A stretch of 64,000 nucleotides of DNA from Chelativorans alearensis (GTDB taxonomy: Bacteria > Pseudomonadota > Alphaproteobacteria > Rhizobiales > Rhizobiaceae), in assembly GCF_010993735.1 (NCBI RefSeq), contig NZ_WQNI01000004.1:124001-188000 (forward strand), in the 5' to 3' direction. A program made the position numbers and the translations under genes. The notes under the pieces were generated by a model. The model saw only the letters and a list, made by a program, of their open reading frames with translations, ran no database searches and was not told the DNA's origin. Positions 60,507 through 64,000 of this stretch are shown piece after piece; position 1 is the stretch's first letter; each line of letters starts with the position of its first letter.

Positions 60507-61544
60507 ATGCTGGCATCCTCTTCTGCACCGAACCAGGCTCACAATTGCGAGGCAGAGTTTTCCGAACGCTCATTCTCCTCCACATCCTCGCCGGTCCTGG
60601 CTTACGTGGAAGCCTCCGCATCCGCCGCGCGCAGGCTCATCCCGCATGCCATGGCGATGGCCGAAGCGCTGAGCGCGCCGCTCACGCTTCTCCACGTGCT
60701 GGACCTGCCTGTGCGACCGGACGAGCCCGCCGATCCGGTGGAGTGGAGCATTCGCCGGCAGGAAGCCCACAGCCGTGTCCGGCGGGCGATAGGGGAGGGA
60801 CAGCCACGTCTGTCGAAGCTGGATGTCAGGGTCACCGAGGGCCGGCCCGTCGACCAGATTCGCCGCTGCGTGCGTGAACTGGAGGCCTGCGTTACGGTGG
60901 TCGCTACGAAGGCCGACGAGAACGCCGCCGACTGGGAGCTGGGCGAAACCGCCCGCAAGCTTATCGACCGCTCCTGCGGTGCGCTGCTTCTGGTGCCGCC
61001 GTCGGCCGAGGCGGTAACCGAGGTGCGCTACCGGCGCCTGCTCGTGCCGCTTGACGGCTCGCGCATGGCCGAGAGCGTGTTGCCCTTGGCTGCACGCCTT
61101 GCCCGCGCGACCGGTGCGGAACTGCTTCTTGCCCATGTCATCCCGACGCCGGAGTTGACCGAAACAGGCCCCCTCGAGGCGAACGATCACAAGCTGCGGC
61201 AGCAGGTGGGCGAGCGCAACGAGCAGGTGGCGCGCGGATATGTCGAGCGGATTCGCCGGCGCCTTGCGTGTTCGGGGCTTGCAGTGCGCAGCCTGGTCGT
61301 CCGTGATGGCGACGTGCGCAGCGATCTGGCTCGCCTCGTCGAGGATGAGCGCATCGATCTCACGGTCATGTCGGCCCACGGCCGCAGCAGCCGGCCCGAC
61401 GTGGCCTGCGGCAGTGTTGCCGGCTACATGATAACCCACGCACGCACGCCGCTTCTCGTGGTCATGGGGGCGAATGCCAACCATGGCAATCACGCCGCGG
61501 GTAGCCAGGGAAACGGCCGGCCGCCGCGCGGCCCCGTCTCGTAA
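60507..61544 (+). CDS. Universal stress protein, tandem-domain (second)
   Basis: 345 aa, two Usp domains. The first (LAYVEASASAARRLIPHAMA) lacks a clear ATP motif. The second has VRYRRLLVPLDGSRMAES and DLTVMSAHGRSS. ATG 60507 is chosen for GGAGG upstream; an in-frame ATG at 60351 lies nearer the FNR box. Its TAA overlaps the next ATG (TAATG), so the two are coupled. Confidence 0.85.
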   Translation: MLASSSAPNQAHNCEAEFSERSFSSTSSPVLAYVEASASAARRLIPHAMAMAEALSAPLTLLHVLDLPVRPDEPADPVEWSIRRQEAHSRVRRAIGEGQPRLSKLDVRVTEGRPVDQIRRCVRELEACVTVVATKADENAADWELGETARKLIDRSCGALLLVPPSAEAVTEVRYRRLLVPLDGSRMAESVLPLAARLARATGAELLLAHVIPTPELTETGPLEANDHKLRQQVGERNEQVARGYVERIRRRLACSGLAVRSLVVRDGDVRSDLARLVEDERIDLTVMSAHGRSSRPDVACGSVAGYMITHARTPLLVVMGANANHGNHAAGSQGNGRPPRGPVS

Positions 61545-64000
61545 TGCTGGCGGCACCGGGAACGGAAGGCGATCCGCTTGCGGCAGCGGCGCGGGCGCTT
61601 GCCGAAAGTCATCGCCCATCGGATCTGAGGCCGCGCCATGTCGCCTCTTGGGTGAAACTCGAACGAATGACGGAATGGCTCCGGCCCCTCAAGGCGGCTG
61701 CCGCCGATCCCGAGCCGCATGCCTCCAAGGCCGCCGAGTGGCTGCTTGATAACGATTACCAGATACGGCGTGCCATCCGGCAGGTTGCCCGCGACATGCC
61801 GGAGGATTTCTACCACCGGCTCCCGGCCCTGGGAAACGACGAGGACGAAGGAAACCCGCGCGTCCTGGCGTTGGCCTATGGATATCTGCACGCCTCGCAT
61901 CTTCAGCTTTCGCTGGGCGCTGCCGTGCAGTTCGTCCGCGTCTATCAGGAAAGCGCACCGCTGACGATCGGAGAGCTGTGGGCGTTTCCGACCATGCTGC
62001 GGCTTGCGTGCCTGGAGATTCTCACTGACGCCTGCGGCCGGCTGTTCCCCGCGGTGCGGCCGCCTTTCGTGCCGACGCGCTATGTGGGCATGTTCGGCAC
62101 ATTCGACGATACGGATCGTGTAGCCCGCGCGCTCACAAACGTGATCGGCATCACATCCGTCCCGTGGAAAGACTTCTTCGACCGCACGAGCCTGGTCGAG
62201 GCCACGCTCAGGAAAGACCCGGCGGGGGTCTATCCGCGCATGGATTTCGAGACGCGCGACCGCTACCGCAAGGCGGTCGAGGAACTGGCGGCGGGCGCCG
62301 GGATCGCCGAGCTGAAGGTTGCCGAAGAAGCGGTTTCCGAGGCGGGAGGCGTGCCGGAAGAGCCTTGCGATCATGTCGGCCACTGGCTCGTCGGCGGCGG
62401 CCGATATCCCTTCGAGCGGCTTCTGGGCTACGGCGTTCCGTTCTGGACCGCGTGTAGCCGCTGGCTTCGCCGCCATCCCGGTCTGCTTTATGTCACTGCA
62501 CTCTTTATCGCCTCGACGGCTGCCCTGGTTCTGCCCGTCGCCTATCTCGCGATTGCAGGGGCGGGACCGGTCATGCTGGTGCTGGGGGCCGCGCTGACGG
62601 CGCTGCCGGCCTCGGTGCTGGGCGTCACCTTCGTCCATTGGCTCATCACGCGCACGATCCCGCCGCGCGTCCTGCCCAAGCTGGATTTCGAGAAAGGCAT
62701 TCCCGAAGACTGCCCGACGGTGGTGGCCATACCCGTCATCATTCGCAAGGCCGATGAAATCCGGCGGCTGATGGAGCGGCTCGAGGCGCACCGGCTTGCC
62801 AATCCGGACCCGTCGCTGCGTTTCGTGCTGCTCAGCGATTTCGCCGACGCGCCGCAGGAGCATGCGCCGGGCGACGAGGCGATCGAACAGGAATTGCTGG
62901 CCGGCATCCGCCGGCTCAACCAGCGCTACGGCTCGGGCGAAAGCAGGCCCTTTCACCTCTTGCACCGGCCGCGGCGGCAAAACCCCTGCGAAGGCTCTTG
63001 GATGGGCTGGGAGCGCAAGCGCGGCAAGCTCGAGGAGTTCAACCGGCTTGTGCTCGAAGGCGACAGATCGCGCTTCAGCCTGTTCGAGGGCGATACCGAG
63101 CTTCTTCGCCGCGTCCGCTTCGTGGTCACCGTCGATGCGGATACTGTGCTGCCGCCGGGCGCGGTGGGTCGGCTCGCCGGCACATTGGCGCATCCGCTCA
63201 ACGAGGCGCGCTTCGACGCACGGTCGCACCGTGTGCACTCTGGCTACACCATCCTGCAGCCGCGGGTGGAGATATCGCCGCTCAGCGGCAATCGCTCGCC
63301 CTTCGCGCGCCTTTATGCCGGCAACACGGCAATCGACATCTATTCGCGCGCCGTCTCCGACGTCTATCAGGACCTCTTCGGGGAGGGGATCTATGTCGGC
63401 AAAGGCATCTACGAGGTCGCCTCCTTCCACAAAAGCCTCGAAGGCCGTGTGCCGGAAAACGCGCTCGTCAGCCATGACCTTTTCGAAGGTGTGCATGGCC
63501 GCGCGGCCCTTGCCAGCGACATCGTGCTCTACGAGGATTTCCCGGCTGGCTATGTCGAATATGCGCGCCGCTGGCACCGCTGGGTGCGGGGTGATTGGCA
63601 GCTCCTGCCGTGGCTGATGCGGCACGTGCCGGGGCAGGGCGGAGAGCGTTTCGTCAACGAACTCTCGACGCTCGACCGCTGGAAGATCCTGGACAATTTC
63701 CGCCGCAGCCTCATTCCGCTCTCGCTTCTTGTGCTGGTGCTGGCCGGCTGGCTGGTCCTGCCGGGCAGCGCCTTGGCGTGGACCCTGCTCACGGTCGCCG
63801 CGCCCGGCGCCTACCTGTTCACCGACCTTGTCACGGGGCTCGCCCGCGGCCCCCGGCGCGGCGCCATGCAGGGGTTGCTTCACAACCTGGCGGACCATTC
63901 CGGGCGTTGGGCACTTGCCATTGTCTTCCTCGTCCACGACGCAGCCGTCGCCGTCGATGCGATCGCGCGAACATGCTGGCGGCTATGCATCTCGCGCCGG
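61544..64000 (+). CDS. Cyclic beta-1,2-glucan synthase-like glycosyltransferase (N-terminal part)
   Basis: Open from ATG 61544 to the window edge (819 codons) and continuing. The N-terminal part (DNDYQIRRAIRQVARDMPED; WKDFFDRTSLVEATLRKDPA) matches the start of NdvB/Cgs-type glucan synthases. Two TMs lie near 307-355, followed by the glycosyltransferase domain with the acidic motif VVTVDADTVLPPGA. NdvB makes periplasmic cyclic glucans used in osmoadaptation and host interaction. The full protein would be near 2,800 aa if complete. Coupled to usp2. Confidence 0.85.
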   Translation, partial: MLAAPGTEGDPLAAAARALAESHRPSDLRPRHVASWVKLERMTEWLRPLKAAAADPEPHASKAAEWLLDNDYQIRRAIRQVARDMPEDFYHRLPALGNDEDEGNPRVLALAYGYLHASHLQLSLGAAVQFVRVYQESAPLTIGELWAFPTMLRLACLEILTDACGRLFPAVRPPFVPTRYVGMFGTFDDTDRVARALTNVIGITSVPWKDFFDRTSLVEATLRKDPAGVYPRMDFETRDRYRKAVEELAAGAGIAELKVAEEAVSEAGGVPEEPCDHVGHWLVGGGRYPFERLLGYGVPFWTACSRWLRRHPGLLYVTALFIASTAALVLPVAYLAIAGAGPVMLVLGAALTALPASVLGVTFVHWLITRTIPPRVLPKLDFEKGIPEDCPTVVAIPVIIRKADEIRRLMERLEAHRLANPDPSLRFVLLSDFADAPQEHAPGDEAIEQELLAGIRRLNQRYGSGESRPFHLLHRPRRQNPCEGSWMGWERKRGKLEEFNRLVLEGDRSRFSLFEGDTELLRRVRFVVTVDADTVLPPGAVGRLAGTLAHPLNEARFDARSHRVHSGYTILQPRVEISPLSGNRSPFARLYAGNTAIDIYSRAVSDVYQDLFGEGIYVGKGIYEVASFHKSLEGRVPENALVSHDLFEGVHGRAALASDIVLYEDFPAGYVEYARRWHRWVRGDWQLLPWLMRHVPGQGGERFVNELSTLDRWKILDNFRRSLIPLSLLVLVLAGWLVLPGSALAWTLLTVAAPGAYLFTDLVTGLARGPRRGAMQGLLHNLADHSGRWALAIVFLVHDAAVAVDAIARTCWRLCISRR

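Noticed and set aside
61490-63937. An 815-codon open frame on the minus strand
   Set aside because: It is antisense to the glucan synthase-like gene, which has clear family motifs. The frame is a by-product of high-GC third positions and shows no domain.

Overview
The window is GC-rich, tightly packed alphaproteobacterial DNA, most likely from a Rhizobiales (Phyllobacteriaceae/Rhizobiaceae-like) bacterium. The placement rests on the rhizobial order of the type III secretion genes, two Tad/Cpa pilus loci, a cyclic beta-glucan synthase relative and FNR/FixK-type operators. It is inferred from protein families, not from a marker gene. I see no rRNA, tRNA, CRISPR array or intact insertion sequence.

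Layout. 1-1136: the end of a CheA-type receiver domain and a CheB whose receiver has lost its phosphorylation residues. 1150-10072: Tad pilus locus 1 (tadC, tadB, tadA, flp, tadE, a tadZ-tadE fusion, cpaB, cpaA, and a divergent tadG-like gene). 10159-39247: a type III secretion (T3SS) region interleaved with the missing Tad pieces. It holds a 996-aa LysM protein, tadD, sctU, cpaD, cpaC, then sctV-sctY-sctX-sctD-needle candidate, an RpiR-family regulator, a 2,227-aa SH3/LysM protein with 25 octapeptide repeats, a LysR regulator, an L,D-transpeptidase, and the operon sctC1 (nolW-like)-small gene-sctI candidate-sctJ-K-L-N-O-Q-R-S-T. 39402-40238: a YcsI/DUF1445 hydro-lyase-like gene. 40245-49811: a second, divergently organised Tad locus. 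49954-51360: a LuxR-type regulator with a degenerate receiver, a P-type ATPase remnant and a small HTH gene. 51413-64000: a stress island (groEL, CBS protein, kinase-like proteins, DUF3775, DUF2267, Nudix, two Usp proteins, a PRPP synthetase paralogue, start of a cyclic glucan synthase relative) with seven TTGAY-N4-RTCAA boxes.

How the parts work together. The T3SS encodes export gate, ATPase complex, rings and inner-rod/needle candidates, but no full secretin and no obvious SctW or SctP. The only complete secretin is the Tad-type cpaC between sctU and sctV, beside cpaD; the two Tad loci otherwise lack both genes. SctU lacks the NPTH autocleavage motif. Two large signal-less LysM proteins and an L,D-transpeptidase suggest a T3SS with a strong peptidoglycan interface. 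A palindrome (AGTCCA-N2-TGGA[C/A]T) lies about 100 bp upstream of both T3SS operons. A two-part element (GGCTGAAT-N17-ACAGCTATATC) is shared by the flp1 and tadG-like promoters. Both pilin genes and the needle candidate are each followed by a strong hairpin, as expected for abundant subunits.
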